Shown one piece after another: positions 50,501-60,597 of a DNA stretch of 64,000 nt (position 1 is the stretch's first letter; each line of letters begins with the position of its first letter). The notes under the pieces were generated by a model. The model was not told the DNA's origin, did no database searches, and saw only the letters and a list, made by a program, of their open reading frames with translations. The position numbers and the translations under genes are program-made. The stretch comes from Tritrichomonas musculus (lineage: Eukaryota; Parabasalia; Tritrichomonadida; Tritrichomonadidae), in NCBI GenBank assembly GCA_039105265.1, contig JAPFFF010000050.1:806001-870000 (forward strand), read 5' to 3'.

Positions 50501-51773
50501 TTTTATTTTCGAATTTAATTTTTTCACTAAGATTAGTATAAAAAAATTTAGTCATTCCATTTATATTTGGTCTTTCATTTGGATTATCTTTTAAGCTTGA
50601 TTTTAAAATGAAATTTTCATTGATTTCCTTTTTATTATTTATTATTGGAGATTTTCCATATAATATGAAGTGGATAATGTATCCTAACGAGTAAATGTCT
50701 GATTTATATGTTTTGTTTTTTTCTGGTGCAATTGCTTGATCACAAAAATTATCTGTTAGCACATCATCTTCTGTTTCATCATTTTCTTTGCGTACATGAT
50801 CAAAATCAATTAATATTGCATCTTTGTTCTGATTGATCATGATGTTTCTAAATCGTAAATCACGATAAATAAATTTGCGAGAATGAAGATAATTGATTGT
50901 GAGAAGTAGTTCAAGAATGATGATGTATTTTTCTTGATCATTCAAATCTGATAAATTATATTTATCAAGAGTTTCTCCTTCAATATATTCAAGCAAAAGA
51001 TATTTCGGCTTGTAAGCAAACTTAATATAGCCGATGTATGGAACAATGAATGGGTGGCGAATACTTAATAAATTTATTCTTTCTCGTTTATTCAAATGAC
51101 TCTTGGTATAATGAATCTTCAATGCAAAAACTTCTTCTTTAGAAATATGATAAATCAATTCAACTGCACCACCACCTCCTCTACCAAGTTCTCTTAATTC
51201 AATGTAACTTTTGTTTATAAAATTTGAGTGTTTTTCTTTATATTCATCAAATTTGTCATTTAAATATTGGTCATGCTTATTTCGCGAATTTTGGTAGCCT
51301 TTTTTGATTAAGAATCCGCTTAAACAATTCACAATAATACTCCAAAAGTGCTGCACTTTTTCATTTGAAATTCTGAATTTTTTAGAAAAGTTTCTGATTT
51401 CTTTGAAAAAGTTTTCATTCGCTGTATCGGTTTCAAATTGAATGTCGCAGTTTTGTATAAAATATTTATCGCTTTCTTCAAATCTGGTGATAATGGAAGG
51501 TAAAATTAATTTGTCGGCATTCTCTCCCTGAGGTAAGATTATTAATTTATAATCAAAGCATAAAATATAATATTTAATGTCGTTCTCCATATATTCATCG
51601 ATAATGACAATTTTGGAATTGTTTTCGTACTGCTTTACTTTTTTTTCTTTTGGAAGAATATCTGGATAAAAAATAAAATCGAATTTATCCAGAGCATCCT
51701 TTAAATGTTCATTATAAAAATAGTTGGTTGGCTGTTTTAACAAATTTTGAAATTCATGAATTGATTTTTGCAT
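47532..51773 (-). CDS. protein kinase with 21 near-identical Sel1 repeats, 1413 aa
   Basis: Residues about 1-185 are a helical N-terminal region without a known family. The kinase spans about 190-420: glycine loop LGRGGGGAV, lysine in FALKIHY, YRDLRFRNIM for the HRDLKxxN motif, IDFDHVRK with DFD in place of DFG, and KSDIYSLGYIIHF. The catalytic and metal-binding Asp are present, so it may be active despite the changes. From about residue 433 come 21 Sel1-type units of 36 aa (AANQNxPEAQFNLGxIYHDG), then three or more degenerate units to about 1330. This superhelix would bind partner proteins. Units 19 and 20 are identical in protein. ATG 51773 is chosen over an upstream in-frame TTG because an Inr-like TCATTTA lies 5 nt before it. 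Intact and host-like. Confidence 0.88.
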   Translation of the reverse strand: MQKSIHEFQNLLKQPTNYFYNEHLKDALDKFDFIFYPDILPKEKKVKQYENNSKIVIIDEYMENDIKYYILCFDYKLIILPQGENADKLILPSIITRFEESDKYFIQNCDIQFETDTANENFFKEIRNFSKKFRISNEKVQHFWSIIVNCLSGFLIKKGYQNSRNKHDQYLNDKFDEYKEKHSNFINKSYIELRELGRGGGGAVELIYHISKEEVFALKIHYTKSHLNKRERINLLSIRHPFIVPYIGYIKFAYKPKYLLLEYIEGETLDKYNLSDLNDQEKYIIILELLLTINYLHSRKFIYRDLRFRNIMINQNKDAILIDFDHVRKENDETEDDVLTDNFCDQAIAPEKNKTYKSDIYSLGYIIHFILYGKSPIINNKKEINENFILKSSLKDNPNERPNINGMTKFFYTNLSEKIKFENKKVQHLISLAANQNIPEAQFYLGLIYHDGKYVTRDMNKAIHYYSLAANQNIPEAQFNLGFIYQEGRYIEKDMNKAIHYYSLASNQNIPGAQFYLGAIYQEGRYIEKDMNKAIHYYSLAANQNYPEAQFNLGVIYYDGKYVTRDINKAIHYYSLAANQNDPKAQFILGFIYHDGKYVTRDMNKAIHYYSLAANQNYPEAQFILGVIYHDERYIEKDMNKAIHYYSLSANQNYSRAQFSLGFIYHEGKYVTQDMNKAIHYYSLAANQNDPEAQFNLGLIYHDGKYVTRDVNKAIHYYSLAANQNYPEAQFNLGLIYQEGRYIEKDMNKAIHYYSLASNQNYPRAQFNLGVIYHDGKYVTRNINKAIHYYSLAANQNYPEAQFNLGVIYHDGKYVTRDINKAIHYYSLAANQNYPEAQFNLGVIYQEGRYIKNDMNKAIYYYSLAANQNDPRAQFNLGFIYQEGRYIEKDINKAIYYYSLAANQNDPRAQFNLGLIYHDERYIEKDMNKAIHYYSLASNQNYPEAQFNLGVIYHDGKYVTRDINKAIHYYSLAANQNIPKAQFILGFIYQEGRYIKKDINKAIHYYSLAANQNIPEAQFILGFIYQEGRYIEKDMNKAIHYYSLSANQNYPRAQFILGLIYHEGRYIEKDMNKAIHYYSLASNQNDPEAQFNLGLIYHEGRYIEKDMNKAIHYYSLASNQNDPEAQFNLGLIYHEGRYIEKDMNKAIHYYSLAANQNDPGAQFNLGLIYYEGEHIKQDIKKGSYYIMLASINNNRQANFAHGFLLHEGKCVKKDIESAIHYYKEASSFNNEYSKNNLGIIYKHGYNTIKGKAGNAIVYFEEAIRQKNDYLSMYNLAHIYMYDETINQDLNKSIDLLTRSMNFFSHSLNLLCLAFLKQFDRNIQRIKQELKQRTDITINSKAKILKKIFIFNLNFDVHYEIYRNNDYLYNIKLDPVESSEIENINKKVVPPKYPNAKELSSEFYKGFGEDLYRW
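48210..50477 (-). repeat. 108-bp coding tandem array, 21 units
   Basis: Each unit encodes one 36-aa Sel1 repeat. Two main unit types alternate irregularly, marked by YVTRD and YIEKD, which suggests repeated duplication of blocks and exchange between units. Because the period is a multiple of three, unit gain or loss keeps the frame. Confidence 0.9.
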
Positions 51774-51780
51774 TAAATGA
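51774..51780 (-). promoter_or_regulatory. Inr-like initiator that decides the Sel1-kinase start
   Basis: TCATTTA directly abuts the ATG; the A at 51778 is 5 nt upstream, a very short leader but within the known trichomonad range. Confidence 0.5.
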
Positions 51781-52566
51781 GAAAAAACAAAATAATACAA
51801 TATTGATAAGATATTTGGTAATGAAAAAATTTTGTATCAAACTTTTTGTGTAAGAATTGAAATTTTTGAATTAAAATCTTATAAAATTTTATAAACTTAA
51901 ATTCAAATGTCAGCCCATTATTTTTTCTCTCAATTTATTTGACAAAAAAAATATTTATTTCAATTTTAATAAGCTTTATTATTTCTTTTCAAATTAATCT
52001 AAAAAATTTTTGATTTTCCATTAATTGATCAAGGATCAATTCAGTATGCAGACATTTTCATAAGATTTCGCCAATAACTTAATTCGACTGTGTCTTTTAT
52101 TGCTTTTGGTGCCAAATTAAAGGTTCAAAAATTATAATTATTGATAAACAATCTTGCAATTAGAAGTTACACTTGGATTTTTGCCCATACACCATTATAC
52201 TTCTTTGATTTTTATGATTTTTGCTTGACATTTCCAGTATTCGGTATAAATATTTCAAAAGCATACTCAACTCGGCAAAATTAAAATATTAATTACACTA
52301 TTTTAATTCAATTTTAATATAAAATAATGAAAATAATAAATTTGAATTGGTTCAAAACTCAGACCAAAATTGAATAAAAAAGTTCCCTTTTTTGTATTAA
52401 TACGTTATAAAATAACCGCCATCAAGGCCAATTATAGTTGAAAGGTGGGCCGACTTTTGAACGGCAGTTTATAAAAGAGTTAGAATCATAATGTTATACA
52501 TGAGCATAAATAAAATATTCATTTGATAAAATTATTATTGTTATTGAAATAATTTTTATTTTTTAT
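51781..52566. other. intergenic, no gene seen
   Basis: AT-rich. A degenerate complementary pair around 52415-52485 (AACCGCC and GGCAGTT words) could be a decayed foldback; not supported further. Confidence 0.4.
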
Positions 52567-53105
52567 TCAGATATTTGTATTTAAAAATGCAATCCATTTA
52601 AATTTAGCAATTTCAGTTTCATCAGCAATTTCATCTAATATCTTATCAAAATAAGATGATGAAATAAAATCAAATAATCTTAAATAGTCATTGCCTTTTT
52701 CGAAGCGTTTTGAGAAGTATATCAAAAAAAATTTAAAAAAATAATTTTTAATTATAAATATTTGTTGATTGCATTTGATCATAGAACATGCAAATGATTT
52801 AATGAAAAAATCCAGTTTTGATCTACCCTGAAGCAACACTTAAAAATGGAGATTGCATGCTTGAAGCATGATGCTTCATTTCCATCGTGGAGCCTTTTTA
52901 ACAAACCAAAAAGATCAGCCAATTTATGTTTGTTATTGGTAACTACTTGTTCCTCAAGGATGGAATCAATTTGCTTGGACTGAAAACAATACATTAAAAT
53001 ATTTGCTTCAAGTTGCTTCAATTCATTTTTCATTTGTTTCAGTGATGTTTTTGATCCAATCACTCTTGATAAGGAAGGAAAAGGAGAGGTTGAAGCATTT
53101 TCCAA
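52567..53105 (-). pseudogene. fragments of an unrecognised protein
   Basis: Two overlapping minus-strand frames. The upstream piece (52779-53105) has a helical KQMKNELKQLEANILMYCFQ stretch; it begins after a stop with only a TTG, not an ATG. The second (52567-52839) has a hydrophobic, Phe-rich centre and ends ETEIAKFKWIAFLNTNI. They may be parts of one decayed helical protein, but I do not recognise a family and the join is not evident. Confidence 0.35.
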
Positions 53106-53258
53106 TTATGCTGAATTGTTGATGGCAAATCATTTAGGAGTGAAAGCAATAAACATGTTCAAGTGATGAAATATTTTTACATAAAAATTATAATATTTAT
53201 TTTTTATAATACTTATTTTATGTATTTTGTAAATAAATAAATATTATAATTTTTTTTT

Positions 53259-53879
53259 TGGGAAATCGTAATAGCCCGTAATCGTAATCGCCCGTGGCGG
53301 TTTAGGTCAATATTGACCTTGTATCGTACCATAGAAAAAAAAGTCTGGAGCTTTTTTGCACTTTTGCCAAAAAAAAGCATGGGTAGCTACTCATGGTTTT
53401 TTCTATAAAAAAAAAAATATAAACGGAATATTTTTTTATAGTCTAAAGTCGATATTATTATGAGCCTTGGCTTATAAACAAGAAAGGACAAATATTTTTT
53501 ATACTAATAAAAGTTCTATTGATTACTTTATAACAAAGAAAATCAAAATTTTAATCTAAATATTATATGAATATTTTATAATGTGTAAATAAATGCACAA
53601 TCCAAAGGCATAAAAATAAATATGAAACCGTATTACTCAAAATAAATTAATTACCTTTTAACTTTAAAAGTATATGGTTTCCAATATCAATGATATTGGC
53701 GAAAAGTTGGAATTTACGTAATTAATTACATCAAAATAATAAAATGATGATGTTAAAAACATTTGCGCTTTCTTGTTTATATGCGAAAAAAGAGCAAAAA
53801 AAGTTCCAGACTTTTTTTTCTATGGTACGATACAAGGTCTATATTGACCTAAACCGCCACGGGCGATTACGATTTCCCA
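53259..53879. mobile_element. 621-bp MITE with ~100-bp terminal inverted repeats
   Basis: Both ends begin TGGGAAATCGTAAT and continue through CGCCCGTGGCGGTTTAGG and CTTGTATCGTACCATAG. The left end has a short internal duplication (GCCCGTAATCGTAATCGCCC). T-rich flanks hide any target duplication. No gene inside. A half-copy lies at 37085-37210. Confidence 0.75.
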
Positions 53880-54027
53880 TTTTTTTAAATGGATTTTTAA
53901 AATATCATTAATTCCATTAATTCCATTAATGCCATTAATATAAAAATTGTGAAGTTTATTGTAAACTATGATATATAAACTATAAAAATGTTATAAGATT
54001 TTTAAAATTATGAATATTGAAAATGAT

Positions 54028-54029
<2 letters not shown>

Positions 54030-54078
<49 letters not shown>
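54030..54078. repeat. poly(A) run of 49 nt abutting a stop codon
   Basis: Read on the minus strand this is a 49-nt T run beginning right after the stop of the 54079-56151 gene, so its 3' UTR would start with poly(U). Confidence 0.75.
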
Positions 54079-54080
<2 letters not shown>

Positions 54081-56151
54081 AATAATCATATTGATCTTTA
54101 TCATAAATAGCATTTGGCGAAATTAATCCAGGATTGTTTGATGAAATATCACTTAAATTTTTGGGTGAATTCATACCTGGCGATGAATTTGCCATTTTTA
54201 TGTGGTTTAAGTAAAAACTTGGTGAATAATTGGAATATTTTTGTTGTGAATCATTATTTGCACACTTTTGATTATTTATTTGATTATCATCTGTGTTCAT
54301 AGAATCAGAATCACTTACTTGCAATTTGCCCACCAATGTTCTAGACGAATTATTTGGAGATTTTTGTGCCGCAAGATAAGAAAGATTTGAACTCTGTGTG
54401 ATATTATTCTTTTGTTGTGAAAATCTTGGTGAATAGTATTCATTATAATTACTATACATGTTACCATTTTCTTCTTCATTTGATGAATTTCTAGATGTTG
54501 GCGAAAGCACGTTTGGATTATTTCCTTTGATTTGAGAATAAGATAATGTTTGCTGTTGTGAAAGTCTTGGTGAATAATATTCATTATAAGCATGCTTTTT
54601 GTGTTTTCTCCTTTTTTCATTTGGTGGGCTCGAATTCTGCTCTCCATTTTCAGAGCTTGTTTCTTCATTAATGCTCGAAGAAGGAATGCCTGAAATGTTG
54701 ATTTTTGGAACACTTTCACCTGGCTTTATATTGGGGTTGCTTTGATCATCACCTGTTTGCTCAATCCTTCTTCTGTGGATCTTTCTATGTTCATTATTAG
54801 AATTTGATGTCGATAGAAACAACATGAACTTGTTATTAAGGAAATCAACTAATTTGTTTGTACTATCCATTTTTCTTGTTAAATCTCTGGAAAATGTAAT
54901 TATTTCAGCTTTATGGCTCTCTTCAAGTTTTTGCAATAAATCATTTTGCATTTTTATTCTATTCTTCAATTCAATAAAAGCATTAGAAAAACTTTCATTG
55001 GAAGTTTTTATTTCATTGGCTTGATTTGAAATAAAATTCTTAATATTAATGATTTCATTGTTGCTTTTCAACATTTCATTTGACTGTCCTTGAATTTGCT
55101 TCTTTAGTTCTTCAATTTCAGTGCTGCTTTTCAATGCTTCATTTGATTGTCCCTGAATTTTCTTTTTTAGTTCTTCTATTTCAGTGTTGCTTTTCAATGC
55201 TTCATTTGATTGTCCCTGAATTTTCTTTTTTAGTTCTTCTATTTCAGTGTTGCTTTTCAATGCTTCATTTGATTGTCCCTGAATTTTCTTTTTTAGTTCT
55301 TCTATTTCAGTGCTGCTTTTTCTTTCTTGTTCTTTCAGCTGGATTATTAATTCATCGATTTTTTTGTCTTGGTTTGTAACGTACAATGTAATGTTTGTCC
55401 TGAATTGAATCATATCTGACTGCTGACCATTAAGAATAGATCTGAATTCTTCGATTTCGGATTCCATTTGGCGTTGCTTCTCATATAGATTAGCGAAATA
55501 GCTGCTTTCAATTTTTGGCATCATTCCATTCCTCAAATGGCGCGAGCAAAGACAGTCCTCCAGGTTTTCTTGGCTAAGTTTTGTTGCATCAAGAGCGGAT
55601 AGTAATATAAAAATATTTGGGTCATTCGAAAGTTTATATTCAATTTTAATCAAATTATATGCAAGATCATGCTTCGTGAAATTACGTTGTGAATGATTAA
55701 AAATATTGAATAGAGTTTGAATTGGCAATTTCATCATTTCGGTACCATATTGATCAAGATAATTATCAAGATTTTCAGAAATTTGTCTTTCATAATCTGA
55801 TCGACAATTATTTTTATCTTGTTCTTTAAGACCATTAAAAAATTGCAAATCAGAACCAAATTCTTCTTTCTTTTTTCTAATTATATCTGTTAGGAGATTA
55901 AATTCTTGGCTTAAATTATAATATTCATAAAAATTATTAATGCTAATATTGGGGACTTCTTCTTTAATCCAATAATCAAGAAATGATTGGAATACATCTT
56001 CGCTAACATTGGATTCTACATAATATTGATGCAGAGAATCAAAAACTAAACTGTGATAAACTTTGCTTGAAACTTTTGGAAGACGATCAAACTGTGATGG
56101 AATTGGAAATTGTTTCGAGTTAAGTAGTAATTGGAAGGTGCTTTGTTCCAT
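54079..56151 (-). CDS. trichomonad coiled-coil protein with BTB-like N-terminus, 690 aa
   Basis: Residues about 1-210 are a globular helical region starting MEQSTFQLLLNSKQFPIPSQ, a layout common in trichomonad proteins that resembles a BTB/POZ-like fold (inference). About 225-450 is a long coiled coil containing four 21-residue units of the form SNTEIEELKKKIQGQSNEAL. The C-terminal 220 residues are low-complexity Ser/Asn, with a basic EKRRKHKKHAYN patch and a twice-used NEYYSPRxSQQ motif, and end DKDQYDY. No signal or membrane segment. Likely a cytosolic scaffold; the Tyr/Ser-rich repeated motif may be a modification or docking site. ATG 56151 is the first Met; no Inr match. Confidence 0.75.
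55090..55325 (-). repeat. 63-bp coding tandem repeat, 4 units
   Basis: Four units encoding the 21-residue coiled-coil repeat; the middle ones are almost identical at the DNA level, showing recent expansion that keeps heptad phase (21 is three heptads). Confidence 0.85.
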
Positions 56152-56499
56152 TAATTCTTTTATTATACAAAAAATTCATTGAGGTATTTCAATTTTTACA
56201 TAAATATTCATTCATATTTATTTCTGCTAAAAGTGTCTTTTTTCTTGCAAAATCATTGCTTTTACTATCTTATAAAATATTATTTTACTATCTTTTGAAT
56301 AATAATATAAAAAAAGAGTTTTGAATGAATATATATATATAAATCTAATTTGCAAAAGGATTTTATAATTCTAATTTTTTTGTAAGAGGTTGTTTGTCCA
56401 TTGGCAAGTGAATGATCATTTCTCTTTTGTTAATTGGCATAATGTATTTATTTGAATGGACCTGACCAAACTACTTTGTCGTTTTACAATCACGTTATG

Positions 56500-56532
<33 letters not shown>

Positions 56533-56594
56533 GGAAAGAAGAGAGAGATAGAAAAATTATTTATTTTATATATATCAACTAATTAAATGAAAAT
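56152..56594. other. intergenic, T and A runs
   Basis: Holds a T run followed at once by an A run near 56502-56532 (a simple foldback) and AT-rich sequence. No gene. Confidence 0.5.
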
Positions 56595-59118
56595 CTATTG
56601 CTTAAACAATAGCCTAATATTATCATTTTTTGAGTAGTCAATTGGCTTTTTACCATTTGAATCTTTTATATCAACATCAATGCCTTTCTTTCCTAATAAA
56701 AGCTTTATGATTTCAGGACTGCCGCTTTTAACTGCTGCATGCAATGCTGTTTCAAAAAATCCTATTGTAACATAATCAAATTGTTTAACTTTTGAATTTC
56801 ATTAAAAAATAATATTTTAAGTTTCATCAAAATAAATAAATTTGAATTTCATTGAAATATCTGATTTTGTATTTCATTGGACTATATGATTTTAAATACC
56901 ATTGAAATATATTTTGAATTTCATTGAAATATATGATTTCAAATTTCATTGAATGATTTATTTTTGAATGTTATTGAAAGATGTTATATTGAATCCAATT
57001 GAAAGATATGATTTTGAATGCTATTGAAATTTTTAATTTTAAATTTGATTAAAAATAAAAATGATGAAATGTATCCCATATTGACATCAATTTTATCATT
57101 AGCTAATAAAAGTTTGACTATTTCGACATTCTTTTTCTCAACAGCCATAAATAACAATGTCAGATAAAAATCATGAATTAAATCTGGTAAATAAGTATGA
57201 TTTTGAATGTCATTGAAATATATAATTTTGAATGTTATTGAAATTTATGATTTTGAAATGCCATTTGAAATATTTCAAATTAAATTTCATTGAAATGCAT
57301 GATTTTGAATGTCATTGAAATAGATATTTCTGAATGGTATTGAAATGTATGATTTTGAATAAAATTGAAATTTTTAATTTTTTAATTTTATTGAAATAAA
57401 TGTTTTTAAATTTTATAGAAATTCATGAATTTAAATTTTATTAAAAAAGTTGTTAAAATGAATCCAATATTAACATCAACCTTATCATTTGTTAATAAAA
57501 GTTTGATGATTTCAACATTCTCTTTTAAAACTGCTAAACATAATGCTGTCTTATAAAATCATGCAATAATTTCATTTAAATATGTGATTATGAATTTCAT
57601 TGAAATAAATGATTATGAATTATATTTTTATATATGATTATGAACATCATCAAAATATATAATTACAAACATCATTGAAATATATGTTATAGAATTTCAT
57701 TGAAATATATGTTACTAAATTTCATTGAAAATTATGGTTTTGAATACCATTGAAATATATATTATCCAATTTCGTTAAAATTTATGATTTTTAATGTGAT
57801 TTAAATATAAGATTTTGAATGTAATTGAAATTTATGATTATAAATTATATTAAAAAAGTTGTTAAAATGCTAAAAATATTAACATCAACCTTATCATTTG
57901 TTAATAAAAGTTTGATGATTTCAATATTCTCTTTCTCAACTGCTGTAAATAATGCTGTCTTATAAATCATGCAAAAATTTCATTGAAGTATATGATTATG
58001 AATATCATTGAAATATATGTTTTTGAATATTATTGAAATTTATGATTTTGAATGAGATTTAAATATAAGATTTTGAATGCAATTGAAATTCATTTTAAAT
58101 TTTTTTTAAAAAGCTAGTAAAATGTTAAGAATGTTGGGATTAAGATTTTTATTCATTAATAAAAGTTTGATAATTTCAATATTCCCTTTTTCAACTGCTG
58201 TAAATAATGCTGTTATATAAAATCATGCCAAAATTTCATTGAAATATATGATTATGAATTTCATTGAAATTTATGATTTTGAATTACATTGGATTTTATG
58301 ATTTTGAATTTTATTAACAATTATGATTTTGAACATAATTAAAATATATGATTTTGAACGTAATTTAAATATAAGATTTTGAATGAAATAAAATGTTATG
58401 ATTATTATTTTATTAAAAAAGTTGGTAAAAATGTTTATAATATTGACATCAAGATTTTTATTCATTAATAAAAGTTTGACGATTTCAACATTCTCTTTCT
58501 CAACAGCCTCAAACAATGCTGTCTTATTAAATCATGCAAAAATTTCATAGAAATATACAATCTTGAATTGAATCAAAATTTAACATTCATAATTCTATTG
58601 AAATTTATAATTTTGAATCCAATTGAAAGATATGATTTTGAACATAATTAAAAATATATTATTTTGAATGGAATTAAAACATATGATTTTGAATAGAATT
58701 AAAATTATTGATTTTAATCTTATTATAAAATCTTGTAAAATGTACATAATGTTAGCATCAAGATTTTCATTCATTATTAAAAGTTTGATAATTTCAATAT
58801 TCTCTTTCTCAACTGCTACAAATAATGCTGTTACATAAAATCATTGAAAAATTTCATTGAAATTTATGATTTTGAATAGAATTCAAATATATTATTTTGA
58901 ATATCATTGAAACATATGATTTTGAACTGAATTGAAATTAAAGATTTTGAATTCTACTAAAAACATTAATTTTCTATTTTATTAAAAAAGTTTGAAAAAT
59001 GATTATAATATTGACATCAACATTATTCGCTAATAAAACTTTGACCATTTCAACATTCTCTTTCTCAACCGCTGTAAATAATGCTGTTTTATAAAATCAT
59101 GCAAAATTCCGTTGAAAT
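56595..59118 (-). pseudogene. array of ankyrin modules split by AT-rich repeat spacers
   Basis: Downstream of the ankyrin frame at 59119 there are eight ankyrin-coding modules on the same strand, of the form KTALFxAVEKENVEIVKLLL. Their starts lie near 59090, 58835, 58525, 58215, 57960, 57550, 57160 and 56750. The last one ends cleanly with DIKDSNGKKPIDYS...RLLFKQ and a stop at 56595-56597, like a normal ankyrin C-terminus. Between modules lie 170-330 nt spacers of degenerate 24-26 bp units (GATTTTGAATTTCATTGAAA), full of stops. Most modules are preceded by the same GCATGATTTTATAA, with an in-frame TGA. No canonical trichomonad intron signals are seen. It looks like a decayed, module-amplified 3' half. 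Confidence 0.65.
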
Positions 59119-60381
59119 TTATGAATAATGAATTTTATTGAAAAATGCGGATTTGAAAATTGAATAACAAAAAAATTGATAAATATCTTTTTGGTTAATA
59201 TCAATAACTTTTCCTTTTAAAAGAGAATCAACAAGTTTACAATGATCATTCTTGCACAGTTCCAAAAATAAAGATTCATCAATGAGCTCATTCTTCAAAA
59301 ATTCAAAATTATAGTATTTGAGGCTTTGATAAATTGTTTTTGGCCATTTTTTTACTTCTTCTTCTTGCAAAAAGTTGTTTAGAAAATAATTTTCAATGTC
59401 GTCGTTGTGACATTTGATTGACTCGTAAAAGGCCAGCTTATAATCTGTATTGTCATTCAAATCAACAATATCGTCTTCAAAAGAATGAATTAATCTTAAA
59501 TTTTGGCTATAAATGGACAAAGGCCATAATGATTCTTTTAAATCATCTACTTTAAAACGTAAATAATCATATATTTGAAATGAGCCATAAAACACAGCAT
59601 ATTCAATCATAGAAAGTCCATCTAATTGCACTGTGCAAGGAAAAAATTGATAAATACCTTTTTGGTTAATATTAAGCAAGTGCACTTGCTTTTTGATTAA
59701 AAATGGATTTGTCTCATAAATAGATGGCTGAATCTTCGCATTAGGTGAAATATTACACTGATTGATGTACATAACAAATTCTTTAATCTTGCATTTTCGA
59801 ATCATTTCACAAAGTTCAGTGTCATTTTCACCTTTTTTCCGTTTTTCATAGAAATTTTCGGGCAGTTTTCGACGTATCTCTAAAATCCACTTATTTTTAT
59901 CAACTTCATATTTTGTAAACCATTTCTTTTTGACAAATGGTTGGATTTCTGGATGAAAATACTGTGGATAACCGGCATTTACATATTTTGGGGTGGTCGT
60001 AATTTTTTTGACAATATAATCATCGAAAATAATAATTTGTTCTTCAGCAAGGAATAAAATAATCTTTTTGTTACTCTTAAAAATGTTGAATATTTCGGAA
60101 TTTGTAAAATGTGTTTTCATATCTTTTTTCAAATATTGTATAATCAGCTCAATTTTGTCCAAAATGTGGACGAAAAGATGATAACCATTCGCAAGTCTTG
60201 AAATTAAATGCAGTAATGATAAAAGTTCATGCTTATTTTCTTTTATTTTTGTATCTTTAAATATATCTTCAAGAATTTTGAAATTATCTTCTGAATTGGT
60301 TTCCTTTTTAAGAAACTGTAGAATATTTTCTTGAATAATTTTCATTATGTCCAAGAATTTTTGAGAATTGGCTTCAGACAT
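59119..60381 (-). CDS. ankyrin protein N-terminal part (DUF3447-like), 420 aa
   Basis: Paralogue of the 2844-5123 ankyrin protein. The N-terminal helical domain (MSEANSQKFLDIMKIIQENI, then THFTNSEIFNIFKSNKKIIL) aligns in order with it. Then come YINQCN, SMIEYAVFYGSFQIYDYL and HNDDIENYFL, matching the degenerate ankyrin region. The frame ends in spacer-like sequence (DINQKDIYQFF and then KIHYS) instead of classic ankyrin units, which lie out of reach downstream (56595-59118). A similar INQKGIYQFF insert occurs about 150 residues earlier. So the protein is probably truncated relative to its ancestor. I chose ATG 60381 over 60444 because the paralogue starts at the same place; no clean Inr is seen. 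Confidence 0.7.
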   Translation of the reverse strand: MSEANSQKFLDIMKIIQENILQFLKKETNSEDNFKILEDIFKDTKIKENKHELLSLLHLISRLANGYHLFVHILDKIELIIQYLKKDMKTHFTNSEIFNIFKSNKKIILFLAEEQIIIFDDYIVKKITTTPKYVNAGYPQYFHPEIQPFVKKKWFTKYEVDKNKWILEIRRKLPENFYEKRKKGENDTELCEMIRKCKIKEFVMYINQCNISPNAKIQPSIYETNPFLIKKQVHLLNINQKGIYQFFPCTVQLDGLSMIEYAVFYGSFQIYDYLRFKVDDLKESLWPLSIYSQNLRLIHSFEDDIVDLNDNTDYKLAFYESIKCHNDDIENYFLNNFLQEEEVKKWPKTIYQSLKYYNFEFLKNELIDESLFLELCKNDHCKLVDSLLKGKVIDINQKDIYQFFCYSIFKSAFFNKIHYS

Positions 60382-60422
60382 AATAATATAAAATAAGAAG
60401 AGATATTTTGACAAGAAAAAGT

Positions 60423-60450
60423 CACTTTTTGAATAGTCATTCAAAAAGTG
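60423..60450. repeat. 12-bp-arm hairpin upstream of the ankyrin gene
   Basis: CACTTTTTGAAT pairs perfectly with ATTCAAAAAGTG around AGTC. It lies about 40 bp upstream of the chosen ATG and repeats the CACTTTTTGA word of hairpins at 17.4 and 23.1 kb. Confidence 0.7.
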
Positions 60451-60597
60451 CCTATATTAAAATGATTATAATTATCTTGAACAATTTTTATTTAAAATGT
60501 ATTTTTTCCCTAATGATAAAAAGAAAATATAAAATAATATATATTTTTTAACATATGCCTCCATATCATTCTTTTTTACTCCCAGTTTTATTTCAGA

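Noticed and set aside
56595-59118. Spacers between ankyrin modules as canonical introns
   Set aside because: I find neither a GTAYGT-type 5' site nor the ACTAACACACAG-type 3' motif known from Trichomonas at module borders. Kept open only as an RNA-read test.
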